From: Spongilla lacustris
Taxonomy: Eukaryota > Porifera > Demospongiae > Spongillida > Spongillidae
NCBI GenBank assembly: GCA_949361645.1
Contig: OX442433.1
Coordinates: 5,280,177-5,344,176, forward strand
Length of the DNA stretch: 64,000 nt
Reading direction: 5' to 3'
The notes beneath the pieces are model-generated. The model saw only the letters and a program-made list of their open reading frames with translations. It ran no database searches and had not been told where the DNA came from. Numbering within the stretch: position 1 is the stretch's first letter; each line of letters starts with the position of its first letter. This document shows positions 24,200 through 34,185 of this stretch, piece by piece. Position numbers and translations under genes: made by a program.

Positions 24200-24301
24200 C
24201 TCGTTCTTAATGTTCTTATCAATACCAGGAGCGGAAATGAGATGTTTCACACAAGCAGTATGGCCTTCCCTTGCAGCATGATGTAATGGAGTATCACCAT
24301 T
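24200..24301 (-). CDS. Ankyrin-repeat exon (5'-most visible)
   Basis: 102 bp, 34 codons, phase 0. Acceptor CCAATCCAG, donor GTGAG. Encodes NGDTPLHHAAREGHTACVKH and ends APGIDKNIKNE. Exons further 5' must lie at higher coordinates or have been lost. Confidence 0.8.
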
Positions 24302-24631
24302 CTGGATTGGGTACATCGGTACATATATTAGATGTACATGGGTACGTATTACTACTGAGTAGGGGCCAGGCCTCTTTGCCGCCTCGTTCAAGCGGACGCG
24401 GGACAAGGTGGGCCAAATTTACTGGTAGACACAATCAGCATGCAATGTTTCGACACAGAGCCGGATGCATCCCGGGTGTAATTTGACACTGGATTCAGAC
24501 TTGTGGTGGAAGGTTGGTATCAGGAGCGTGCCCCACGTGCATTACCGTATTACCCTAAACTACAAAAGAGACGTTGATAATTCCTTACAATAAGATGATG
24601 CTTTTGTAAATGACAATAATTATTGTTAATT

Positions 24632-25450
24632 GGGACAGTTTCCGCGAAAATGTCCGAGTTTTATAACATTATAATCTTATAAAAATACTTCTTGTTTGAA
24701 TCGCTATATCTTCCGAACGCTAAACGCTATCGACTTCCTATTTTCGAAAGTTCATATTACACCATTTTTCTATGATAAATAACATTTTGGAGTCTTGCAC
24801 TTGCTCCATGCCAGTATTGCAACGTTCGATACCCGACCAGGTTCAAACCCGCCATAACTTTAGGTAGGAGTAATCAAATCGCTTCAAATTCGGTTTGTAG
24901 GTACAGAGGTCCAATACTTATCGATTTGTTCTGTTCGTTAATTTTTATGCCATCCGTTACGGAGATACAGTTGAACAAACTACGTCCACTTTATCCCGCT
25001 CGATTCGCGCCAATGATTTTGGCAAATCGCGTCCCGCTCAATGTATGGGGAGGCGGGTGTTATATCATAGGCGCGAAACGAGCGGGAAAAAGTGCACGTA
25101 GTTTGTTCAACTGTATCTCCGTAACGGATGGCATAAAAATTAGCGAACAGTACAAATCGATAGGTATAGGACCTCTGTACCTAAAAACCAAATTGGAAGC
25201 AATTTGATTACTCCTACCCAAAGTTATGACGGGTTTGAACCCGGTCGGGTATCGAACGTTGCAATACTGGCATGGAGCAAGTGCAAGACTCCAAAATGTA
25301 ATTTATCATAGCGAAATGGTGTAGCATGAACTTTTGAAAATAGAAAGTCGATACCGTTTAGCGTTCGGAAGATATAGCGACTCAAACAAGAAGCATTTCT
25401 ATAAGATTATAATGATATAAAACTCGGACATTTTCGCGGAAACTGTCCCA
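24632..25450. mobile_element. Large palindromic foldback element
   Basis: Two arms of about 400 bp in inverted orientation, ends GGGACAGTTTCCGCGAAAAT and ATTTTCGCGGAAACTGTCCC, centre near 25045. High arm identity. No ORF of note: frames across it read into one another as mirror images. A non-autonomous element of unknown class. Confidence 0.75.
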
Positions 25451-26320
25451 TTATTGGTATATGTATAACCACCGCCTCCACATACATCAGTTAGCGATTT
25501 GCCCAAATCATTGGTGGGAATCGAGCGCGAAAACGTGCACGTAGTTTGTTCAACTGTATCTCCGTAGCGGATGGCAGACAAATTAACGAACAGAACATTC
25601 CAATAGCTAATGTGTACAAATCGAATTTGGAGCGATTGGAGCATACCTGCCAAAGTTAAGGCGAGTTTGAACCCCTTGGGGCATCGGACGTCGCGATACT
25701 GGCATGGAGCATGTTCAACACCCCCAAAATGTACTTTACCGTAGATAAAGGATGTAGTATAAAGTGACGAAAATAGGACGTTAATAGCTTTAACCGTTCG
25801 AAGGTTATAGCAATTCAAACATAATGCCATTTTTATAACCTTTTTTTTTTTTTTAATAATATGCGTTAGGTCCTGTCCCATATCTAAAAAAATATTATAA
25901 AAATCCTTTGCGTTTGGATCATTATAACTTCCCAATGGTTAATGCTATCGACTTCTTATTTTAAATAATTCATACCACACATTTCTCTACGGTAAAGTAC
26001 ATTTAGGGGACTTGCACTTGCTCCATGCCAGTATTGCAACGTCTGATACCCCCACCGGGTTCAAACTTGCCATATAACTTTCGTTAGGAGTAATCAAATT
26101 GCTTCAAATACGATTTTTAGATAGAGAAATCCCTTAGCTATTAGGTTGTTCTGTTCGTTAATTTTTATGCCATCCCTTACGGAGATATCAATAATGTTGG
26201 ACAAATTACGTACACGCTTGATTCGCGCCAATGCTATAATCCCCTCCTCCCCATACATTGAGCGGGACGCAATTTGTCATTGGCGTGAATCGAGAGCGAA
26301 TATGTGCAAGTAGTTTGTTC
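25451..26320. mobile_element. Second, diverged copy of the same palindromic family
   Basis: 25460-25885 resembles the right arm of the previous element (GTAGTTTGTTCAACTGTATC, GGCATGGAGCA, CTGTCCCAT near its end) and 25886-26310 resembles the left arm (CACTTGCTCCATGCCAGTAT, GTTCTGTTCGTTAATTTTTA). The four half-units lie as left, right, right, left. Much more diverged than the first pair. Confidence 0.6.
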
Positions 26321-26329
26321 ATTATTACG

Positions 26330-27250
26330 CACAGAATTTTTGAATGGACAAAAGGCACAGTTGTTGTTGCCAATGCCTTAATAGGTAAGGATACATTTTG
26401 CCATGTTAGCCATCTGGATGCACTCAATGAGGCCAGACAGATGCACCATAAAGTTCAAGAGAATTTACACCAGTCCAGCTTGGAGCCCATTCTAGCAAAG
26501 TTCACACATGAGCGACAGAGATCATTACGAAGGGCAATAATAGATAAAACATCAGCTTGGCTGAATGTGGTCCATTAGAGAGTTGTCACTTTGATCTAGC
26601 ACCCTCTCAATTTAGGGATGGTTTGGCAATTCGATATCAACGGCAACCTTCCTGTATACCTATCAAGTGTGATGGATGTAGTGCAAATTTCACGCTGCAA
26701 CAACATTAGACTGTACGACAGGTGGTCTTGTCATCCAACGACATAAAATGACGAAGTTCGGGACTGTCTTGGGGATATAGCTGCTCAAGTATGGAGTCAG
26801 GTTGTACGTGAACCAATAGTCAAAGAGGCTGACTCCAAAGCAGATGTTCCAGGATTGAGGGCTGATCTAGGCATTCGAGGTGTTTGGACTCCCCAGGTGG
26901 AAGCGTTGTTTGGTATAAAAGTTATCGACATGCATCGAACACCAGAATCAATTTTGGACACAGGGGCTCTAGAGAAGAAGAAGCTATATAGAAAGGCAGT
27001 GGAAGATAGCCAAGGTCCTTTTGTAACATCATATCCGTTGATGGGCTTCTCCACAGAGAGGCAGAACATTTTTTGAAGCACATCGCTACCAGCATAGCAG
27101 CCAAATGGGAAAAATCATATGCAGAAACGTGAGCATTTGTCAGAGCTCGACTTTTATTTGCCCTGGTTCGAGCATCACTGAAGCTTGTGTCTAAGAGGAT
27201 CTATAGGGTAAAGTGGAGAAGTGGACTAGGCTTTGACAATGGGGTATCAC
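26330..27250 (+). pseudogene. Decayed RT ORF, C-terminal region with CCHC-like and endonuclease-like blocks
   Basis: Read in shifting frames: an AKFTHERQRSLRRAIIDK-SAW block, then FRDGLAIRYQRQP and KCDGCSANFT (a zinc-binding CxxC), a GGLV-x-x-x-H-x-x block, DLGIRGVWTPQVEALFGIKV with an ID after it, FVRARLLFALVRA and VKWRSGLGFDNGV. This order is the C-terminal half of RT ORFs widespread in cnidarians and sponges. The RGVWTPQ...IKVID part may be a PD-(D/E)XK-type nuclease (inference). Several frameshifts and stops make it a pseudogene. Confidence 0.6.
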
Positions 27251-28560
27251 TTCTTAAAATTATGCAATCATGGGAGCCACCAACTGCCAAACATCCCAGG
27301 GGCCCCCACAAGAGTGCATGCTGGTGCATGGAGATGACAGCCATCACACTACAAGTGAAATCAGAACTCCCACAATTAATTTCAGGGAGCCATGAATTGG
27401 AGCTACACATGCACCCACTACCCATGGAACCATTTAGCCCTCACTTATAGCAGATCCCACGTTTGGGGGCCAGCCCCCACGGTCCTATTTCCCACTAAAC
27501 ATCGATCATTGCAAGCTGAGTCAGCAGCCCAAGGCCATCCTGGCGCCCTACCAACCATCTCACCACAAGTTCACATGAATGATCATTCACTGCAAGTTCA
27601 AGGGGCCATGCGCCAATGATATGGGTCTTTTATATGGGAACAATGCACAGAGCCATCCACATGCACACACAGCAGAACCTATCACTGCAAGTTAACTTAA
27701 CAACCTAATGATGCAATTTAATACTGCAAGTAGTGAAGCCACCAGCCTCTTACAGATTGGGTTACCAGACCCCACCCTACTATTGGTCATGTTCAAGCTG
27801 GGCCAATGGGGGCCAATGCATGGAGCCATCTCTATACAGCAGTCAAAGCCAAGGGCCTACATACCAGTGCAGCACCTACACTGATACTCTATTGGTCTCA
27901 GTGTCTCAACAGACCAGGAGGAGATCCTACCATGATTGTTCTGCACATTGTGTCATAAGACAATTGAGAGGGCAGGTGTAAGAACCAATACAAGTGTCAA
28001 GTGCAGCCATATGATTGGTCCACACACATCGCTGACACTTGGTTCATGTATTACAAGTACATGTGCTTAACATGATGTAATGCTGTAGGAATATAAATCA
28101 TTTTACAAGCATGGATTGCATGCAGGCTGCCTCTATGTCAGCAGCTGTGGCCCGGAATACGCACCAAAAGGTATTATCAGATGGCTGTGATAGATGAACT
28201 TGCTCCACCTGCTATTATCACCAAAGTTCCTATGCCTTCTTAGTGTGTCAACAAAACAGATATTGTCAATGGTATAGACCATAGATCTATAGAGCTACCA
28301 TGCCATGCATGTGTTTGTAGTTCGTGTCTTAAGCTAAGGAGTGGGTTCGTGTCACTGTATGACTCAAGTGCCCCTGCTGCCATTCAAACAGCCTTCAGAT
28401 CTTTTTATTCGGTTGCTTGGTGACATAATGGTGCATTGTACATATTCATAATACAATAACATTTAACGATCATCAATTTAGTCGGTTAATTCACATAGAT
28501 CGCGAGATCGCAGTACTAGCCCGTTCAGTGTTGCCTCTGTACTAGTACTACCGTCTATAG
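27250..28560. other. Intergenic; nothing firmly recognised
   Basis: No good gene. A weak RING-like trace on the plus strand near 28280-28350 (IELPCHACVCSSCLK) resembles the IxLPCxxxVCxxCL motif of some transposon-borne zinc fingers but has no neighbours to support it. Confidence 0.3.
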
Positions 28561-28626
28561 GTTGAAAAAGGTGAGGGGGGGGGGGGGGGGGGCATTGAGT
28601 TCCGAAGGGTGTGTGTGAGTGGACAT

Positions 28627-28730
28627 AGCCTCGTCTCCAAGCCCTGTTTTTAAATTAAAGTTATGGGGGTGAAAAACCTGTTTTCACCCCCGTAACTTTA
28701 ATAACTAAAATAGGGCCTGGGGATGAGGAT
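28627..28730. mobile_element. MITE-like hairpin
   Basis: About 104 bp imperfect palindrome with a perfect core (GGGGGTGAAAA around ACCTG, then TTTTCACCCCC). Preceded by poly-G at 28577-28592. Confidence 0.6.
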
Positions 28731-28950
28731 AGTAGACATCACGCCCGTGTGCACAAGATGTAACAGAGTACCACCGGTGCATTTCGATTCGCACCGGTGA
28801 TAGTTGTCCGAAGTAAAATTCAACAAATTGAATATACATGTATATTTATAATATACAAGTGTATACAAGGCTACAAGCATAGATAATAATTATCTATGTT
28901 ACAAGTAAATAAAAACATTCTCGTTGAGAAAGTTGGTGGTATATAGAATT

Positions 28951-29153
28951 TGAAGGCAATAGTGGTGTAAAAAGCAGGGAAACAAGGATTGAATAATAAG
29001 GAAAAACGAAATAGTCCTATATATAGCTATATAGTCCGGCACACATTGTAGGACAATACATTGTTCATGCATGTGCTAAATATAGGACTATTTCGTTTTT
29101 CCTTATCATTCAAACCCTTGTTTCCCTGCTTTTTACACCACTATTGCCTTTGA
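28951..29153. mobile_element. MITE-like hairpin
   Basis: About 200 bp. Arms of roughly 85 bp (TTGAAGGCAATAGTGGTGTA paired with TACACCACTATTGCCTTTGA; inner GGAAAAACGAAATAGTCCTA), with a loop of about 45 bp. Arm identity is high, so recent. Confidence 0.7.
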
Positions 29154-29159
29154 TCTGCA

Positions 29160-30180
29160 AGTGTTGCAGCAGATGTCATGATGCTGTATTAAGCTCAGCT
29201 GAACAGATACGGATGCGCTTTACGCTTTACGCAAGTACGGGTAGCTGGTAGCCTCGGATCCGAATCAGATGTAGTTGGGCGTAGCCCGGTATGCAATCAG
29301 CCAATGAATTTTGGCGTGTTATACAGTCACTAATTGTAAATCAGATTGGCAGTGCAACCAGCTGCAGCAAAATGTGTTTATTGCATGGGCGATAATTGAA
29401 ATGCTGCATTCTAGTTGTACTTAACCAAGAGGATTGGAAACTGATCTTTATTCGCTGTAGCCCAGACCTATATGCATAACAGGTTTGAAGGAGCTAACCT
29501 ATAGGTTTTAATTGTAAACACATTTCATTCATCATACAATTTCACAGCTTGAAACTAGTTTTAACATAGCGGTGTTAGCAGCGCAGCCGTGAATTAATTC
29601 AATTTGATGCCAAAAACTCTGCAGTATTTGTATTGTTCTGTTTTGTGGAGGAAGTTCATGTAAAGCTTGTTGTGCTGATCGCAATGGTGCATGTTGTGCT
29701 GACGGCAATGGTGTGTATTGTAAGCTCAAGCCACAACATCTGTCCCACAAGATCTTGCATGCGCACCAGTGCACGGATGCGAAACAGTGCCACGCTGGGA
29801 AGGGAGAAGGGGGTTCCCGGAGAGCCAATTACAATTTTGAATACGCATTTGGAAAAGATCGGCACCGTCAAACATATAGAAGCTGAGCTTAATCACTGTT
29901 GCTTTGAAGCTACAATAACACATTGTCAAGTTCAATACCGGGGGTACATATTAAAAGTGCGAACGCTATATATAAATTAAGGAGATTTTTTTAAATAACC
30001 TTTTGTAAAAAAATAGTAATCATAGCATTCCCAGCGTCCACCTACCATTCGGCTACTAACCAGCAAGGCTGTTGCAACCTTTTTATTACATTGTACACGA
30101 TTAAACAATATAGCCTAGCTCGTAGGGCCTAGGGCTAGGTACTACTTTAATCTTAAAAGGCCTCGCTTTTTTTTGCGTAG
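29160..30180. other. Intergenic; nothing recognised
   Basis: No conserved coding signal. The open frames at 29.5-30.0 kb run on both strands and have no family resemblance. Confidence 0.4.
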
Positions 30181-30189
30181 TTCAGTTTC

Positions 30190-30375
30190 GGAGTATTTCA
30201 ACGCAAAAAGCGTTGGCTTCTGGGGGAGCTTTTAGCGCTCCCCCATTACCTCCCAGAACTGGACGGGAGGGGTGCCCCTCTCCCACACCCTCCCCGGGGC
30301 GGCGCCGCACAACGGCGTCGCTCGCCTTCAACCTGGGCCCCCCCCCCTTCCAGAAAAGCTGGGGGCACCCATGAA
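30190..30375 (-). repeat. GC-rich dispersed repeat (CCCCCAGCTTTTCTGGAA family)
   Basis: On the minus strand it starts CATGGGTGCCCCCAGCTTTT then CTGGAAGGGGGGGG and continues GC-rich to about 30190. The same head occurs at 41549-41600 and in reduced form at 34131-34152, and related GC-rich text lies at 32210-32290. The frame across it has no known domain. Confidence 0.5.
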
Positions 30376-31034
30376 TGTAGTTAAGATAGCTGGCTACGCC
30401 CACCAATCACACGTGCACCAAACAGCTTGCATTTTCTTCTACATGTAACATGCAGAATACAATCAATATGTAGCTCACCTCGCTAGCTGAATTTACAGAT
30501 ACTCCACTTTTTATCAACTTCGCCACCATGCGATTATCACCTCTGTGTGCCGCATCTCGAAGCTTCTGTTCGTTAAGTCTAACTGGAGTTTAGAAATCAT
30601 ACGAGAGATAATATCCACTTTACCTCGCGTACACGTACAGTGTATGCCTATATATGTAAGAGCGGGATCGGAGGGGGTGGGCCGCTCTTATATGTACTTA
30701 AAATATAGTCACAATCACACTTCATGTCATCTGCATACCGACTTCCGCTAAGCCTGCCTTCGCAGCATTCATCATATGATGTGTTCTCGGGAGGCTTCGA
30801 AGCTTTGCAACCTTTCAATATGACGCGTCTATTGTTCACGGACAGGCCAGATTGTGTTAGGGTTCCCGCCCCTTTAAAACGCGCTGATCCAGATTTAATC
30901 AATACAATATATGCATAGGTCGTCCTCAGCCGCACATTTTAAATGAATACATTAACATTCCAAACACCGACACCGTTATATGCGAGTGCTGATATGCATG
31001 GAATCACTTTTAAAATTATAATTATATTGTCTTT

Positions 31035-31165
31035 AGTTTTATATTGCCCCCCGGACAATATAGACTATATGGTATAATGTGCCCCGGGCAATATAGCCTA
31101 GGCTATATTGTCCTCCACGGACAATATACTCTAGCGGCCTAGCCCCCCCACCCGGACACAATAGC
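31035..31165. repeat. Short degenerate repeat, GGACAATATA units
   Basis: Five or so copies of (C/G)GGACAATATA or its complement, spaced 20-40 bp, alternating in orientation, with a perfect palindrome CAATATAGCCTAGGCTATATTG-like core near 31090-31111. Confidence 0.5.
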
Positions 31166-31169
31166 CTAG

Positions 31170-31640
31170 GTATAGTATATTGTTCCCCTCTGAGCATTAT
31201 ATAAACACCCGCGTAATAAATGTAATGCGAAACACAATGCAAATACACCACAATCATTAGAATATTGAACACGCATAAGCCTCAAAATAAGTGGTGTATA
31301 GACCAGTAATGTTGTTTGTTCCTTCGCTCTGGTGGGTAGGTCCTTTCCACTCATGCCGACTGTCAAAAATGTTTACTACTCCAGGCTCACATCCAATGTA
31401 TGCATGGTAGAACAAGTTAATCAATGACTGTTCAGTGTGTTGGATACATGCATGTAGGATTAATTTGTTGGAATTCCTGTCGTTCCACACGAAAGGTTAA
31501 CACTAGTGAGGTAACTTGCAGACCATGAACTAATGGATAAACACATTGGAGACGCTTCTGTCCAGCATTAATGATGCTAGAGAAAATGCATGGTATCTGT
31601 AATCCATTTGCAACCAACCAGTGCTTCATAATCATACCTT
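31170..31640 (-). pseudogene. Ulp1-like cysteine protease remnant (C48 peptidase, transposon-borne)
   Basis: In three frames, minus strand from 31640: SSIINAGQKRLQ...YPLVHGLQ (the usual start of transposon Ulp1 domains), then LILHACIQHT and CEPGVVNIFDSRHEW, then VQYSNDCGVFALCFALHLL. The last holds the catalytic-cysteine block (SNDCGVFA), and IFDS the usual catalytic-Asp neighbourhood; the HW histidine block is degraded. Such Ulp1 ORFs travel with DNA transposons, including Ginger types. Frame changes show it is dead. Confidence 0.6.
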
Positions 31641-31661
31641 TATAAGTTTAGGTATGCATGG

Positions 31662-31850
31662 TGTAGCGATGCTATATGGACATATATTTTTGGTATATGT
31701 ACGTATGCGTGGGTGTTTAGCTGTGCATGCAGCTCTACGCATGCGCTGGTAAATGTACATAAACCCTATTATTGCCCTTTTATAGCAGTCTGCTGATAAT
31801 TATACAATTGCTGTGATTTGCTATAAGACTCACTCGGCAATAGCACTACA
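31662..31850 (+). mobile_element. Probable LTR (5'), about 189 bp
   Basis: Begins TGTAGCGATGC and ends GCACTACA, the TG...CA inverted tips of an LTR, and lies 18 bases before a gag-like start codon. The matching 3' LTR is not in the window, so this is inference from position and ends. Confidence 0.5.
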
Positions 31851-31868
31851 CGTGACGTGGTCGGCAGG

Positions 31869-32099
31869 ATGTCGAAACCAGGCGAAGAGGGTGAAGAGGC
31901 TGCTCAGCCAACACAGCCAACTCAGCATGTCTTCCGGAGCGAATTAGCTGGCGCTAGTCGCCCTCTCGTGTCGCCAGATTCGTTCTCAGGTCTATCAAAT
32001 TTGGCAGAGTGGATAGACCATTTTGAAGCTGCTGCTTTGGTAAATGGATGGGATAACGAAAAGAAGCGGCTGTGGTTGCCAGTGCGGCTAACCAGCTAG
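31869..32099 (+). pseudogene. Truncated gag of an LTR retrotransposon (Ty3/gypsy-like)
   Basis: 76 residues from ATG 31869. An acidic, Q/T-rich start is followed by DSFSGLSNLAEWIDHFEAAA and GWDNEKKRLWLPVRLT, which is the opening helix set of gypsy-type capsid (F-x-G-x-x-N-x-x-EW-x-x-HFE ... W-x-x-x-KK-x-x-WL-x-x-RL). The frame stops at TAG and the rest of gag-pol is absent, so the element is truncated. Confidence 0.6.
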
Positions 32100-32960
32100 T
32101 TTTAGAACATTTCTGTCAACCCATTGATCACATAATTGCATTCCTTTTCAAGTCTACAGTGATCAAATTTCGTATGGCTTTTGAACACAAAAGTTGCACA
32201 AATTGCAAAGCTTCTGGGGCTCCGCCACAGACCCCACACCCCCTATAGCTGGGCGGGAGAGGGCTCCCGCACCCACCCACTCTGTGCCCCTCTAATTTCT
32301 ATTACGTAACATAAGCCGCTACACTTTATAAGGCCTTCCTACGCCTCTGAATAGGGATACCTGGCTTGTAGTCTTCTGAGGCTGCCAAAACTTGTTGCCC
32401 GACCTTCGCGTATACGCTATCAGATGGGTACAAATCCGGGTATAGGCTGACCTTCCGCCAATACGCGATGGTCGGGCTACGCCCAACTAGCACTATACCA
32501 GCCTGAAAGGACCTAAGGCTTGTAATCACTCCAGTTATTCAGTTCTCCAGACACGCGTCGTCTGAAGGATCAAATTTCTCATCTCGCAGTGAATTCGTGG
32601 CACACTAAGTCTTTTTTAAGGGCTCCCGCATTTATCCCTAAATGGTACGGGTAGGAATGCTCTATCTGTTTTGGTGTGTAGCAGCTTCGATGTAAATTAT
32701 TAGCATCCATTAACACTATCAACACCTTGCATTTATAGGTTAAAGGAAGTCCCTCTGGCTTGCCCTTTGCACCTGGTGTTTTACTATTAAGTGGTGGGAC
32801 ATGTAATTTGGTGTGTGGAGTCTATGCTGCCATGTGTTTGATGGATATGTAGGAGCCTTGTATGTCTGCCGCCTTGCTTGTTGGGGAGGAGGGGGGGGGT
32901 CTGCGATTGGTGGGGTACCTGGATTTTTGTAACTTTGCGATTTCAATCATTTGCAAAACA
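32100..32960. other. Intergenic; GC-rich repeat scrap only
   Basis: 32210-32290 resembles the GC-rich dispersed repeat at 30190-30375. A G run lies at 32892-32899. No gene recognised. Confidence 0.4.
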
Positions 32961-32964
32961 CTTT

Positions 32965-33255
32965 TCAGATATTTTGATGCAAGGGAAAAGAAAAGTAATT
33001 AAGCGGTGAGGTAACAGTAATATCATATGCAGCACTAGCAGAGCCACTGGGGTTAGAGACCAATATGTCAGCTGGGCGAGTGTGAGCCTTACCCTTTCCT
33101 AACCCACTACCTGCTTCCAGGTTAACTGACAGGAGACATACGGAGCATGGGGAGCTGAAGCATGCAGCACTTTCTCTTTTATTGCCTCTCAAATTGCCAT
33201 AATGACCAACAAACCTAAGTCCCATCCCCAGCTTGTATGACAAACTGGGCATCAT
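32965..33255 (-). pseudogene. RT ORF C-terminal fragment
   Basis: An open minus-strand frame reads LEAGSGLGKGKAHTRPADIL then SASAAYDITVTSPLN. The TRPADIL-x-x-x-x-x...A-x-D-x-x-V-x-SPLN block is the same as in the copy at 5935-6345. Cut at both ends. Confidence 0.6.
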
Positions 33256-33356
33256 GTTAAGATCCCTGATGCCAGTTACTGGACTTTAATCCCACATGTG
33301 ATGTATGAATTAGTTCACTTATGTATGTAGTATTATTGTACAATTGATATTACTAT

Positions 33357-33465
33357 CCAATTTTTAGCTCTGCTACAAGAGGTGGAAAAATTCCATTGCA
33401 CCATCCCTGCCTAAAAAGCTTTTGTTTCTGCTGTGCTATTTTATTGCTCTTGGATCAACCATTAC
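33357..33465 (+). pseudogene. Fragment of the receptor's last exon
   Basis: Nearly matches 46019-46135: the acceptor CCAATTTTTAG, CTCTGCTACAAGAGGTG, and AAGCTTTTGTTTCTGCT-TGC are shared, with a deletion of nine bases or so and substitutions. It is a detached piece of TM6 and its splice acceptor, 11 kb upstream of the receptor gene, evidence of a third, lost gene copy. Confidence 0.75.
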
Positions 33466-33469
33466 TAAG

Positions 33470-33990
33470 CTTATCAAATTTAGAAATAAACAGTGACCAA
33501 GCTTCAGGTATACACTAATCTGCATGACATATCAATCAAGCTAATGTAATAGTCAGATGGCCTTAAAATTCATTGTTTGTGCACAGACCATAACACGTGA
33601 AAATTATTTTTTTTAAATGAAATCTATATGAGTTTAATTCGTATTTAATGTTGCCGCCTGCACAAGTTTACTATAATTTTGCGTGCCACGACGTCAACGT
33701 ACATCAGTGTAATATCTCATTTATTTCGCAAGACTCTTATTTACGTTTTGGGTCTCGTAATACTTTGCATGCAATAGCCTTAGCATGGAATAATGCTACA
33801 GCCTATGCCATATCGTTAGCTATCATTTTAAACAGCACACGGGCGCTAATTACTGTACATGTATAGACGTACATGAAATATCAGATAATTATGTACTTAA
33901 TTCGGTGATCCTCATAAATCCTAAAACAAGCCACATATTAATCCTTCCGTTTTTCACGTCCCTGCGGCTTGTACAGTGGAATTGTATATA
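33470..33990. other. Intergenic; nothing recognised
   Basis: AT-rich; no repeats or coding families recognised. Confidence 0.4.
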
Positions 33991-33993
33991 CAT

Positions 33994-34118
33994 CATGGAT
34001 GTATGGGTACATTACAGGCACATTGGATGTATGGGTACATTACAGGCACATTGCATGTGTATATGGGTACATTACAGGCACATTGGATCAATTTGGATGT
34101 ATGGGTACATTATAAGGC
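33994..34118 (+). repeat. 28-bp satellite, inverted leading block
   Basis: Four or so units reading GGATGTATGGGTACATTACA then GGCACATT, the reverse complement of the main array. The last units are interrupted. They join the main block across about 65 bp that includes a piece of the GGGGGCGCCCATG dispersed repeat. Confidence 0.85.
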
Positions 34119-34185
34119 CTTTATCACGGGCGAAATGTTGGGGGCGCCCATGCTAGAAATGAGAAATATACAGATGTGCACATGA

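Larger units (their letters stand above)
1356..24301 (-). other. Multi-exon ankyrin-repeat gene (partial; 14 exons visible)
   Basis: Fourteen short minus-strand segments, listed separately, each encode about one ankyrin repeat (consensus xxTPLHxAAxxGHTxCVExLLSxPGIDVNxKN). Most are bounded by a canonical acceptor, usually ending CCACTCCAG, and by a GTGAG or GTAAG donor. All intact ones are multiples of 3 (99-111 bp) and start and end in phase 0, so any exon can be joined to any other without shifting frame. No signal peptide, start codon, stop codon or non-ankyrin domain is visible, so both ends lie outside or are unrecognised. Ankyrin stacks are protein-binding scaffolds; the partner cannot be told. 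It could instead be two or more adjacent ankyrin genes, or partly pseudogene, since exon 16672-16773 lacks an acceptor. Confidence 0.7.

Noticed and set aside
25399..25935. 178-codon minus-strand frame
   Set aside because: It runs across the palindromic elements and shows no known domain; parts are mirror readings of the other arm.
28280..28350. RING-finger gene
   Set aside because: Only one cysteine cluster resembles a RING half; no second half or open frame around it.
30182..30406. 74-codon minus-strand frame in GC-rich DNA
   Set aside because: It covers the same dispersed repeat; no domain, and copies do not keep the frame.
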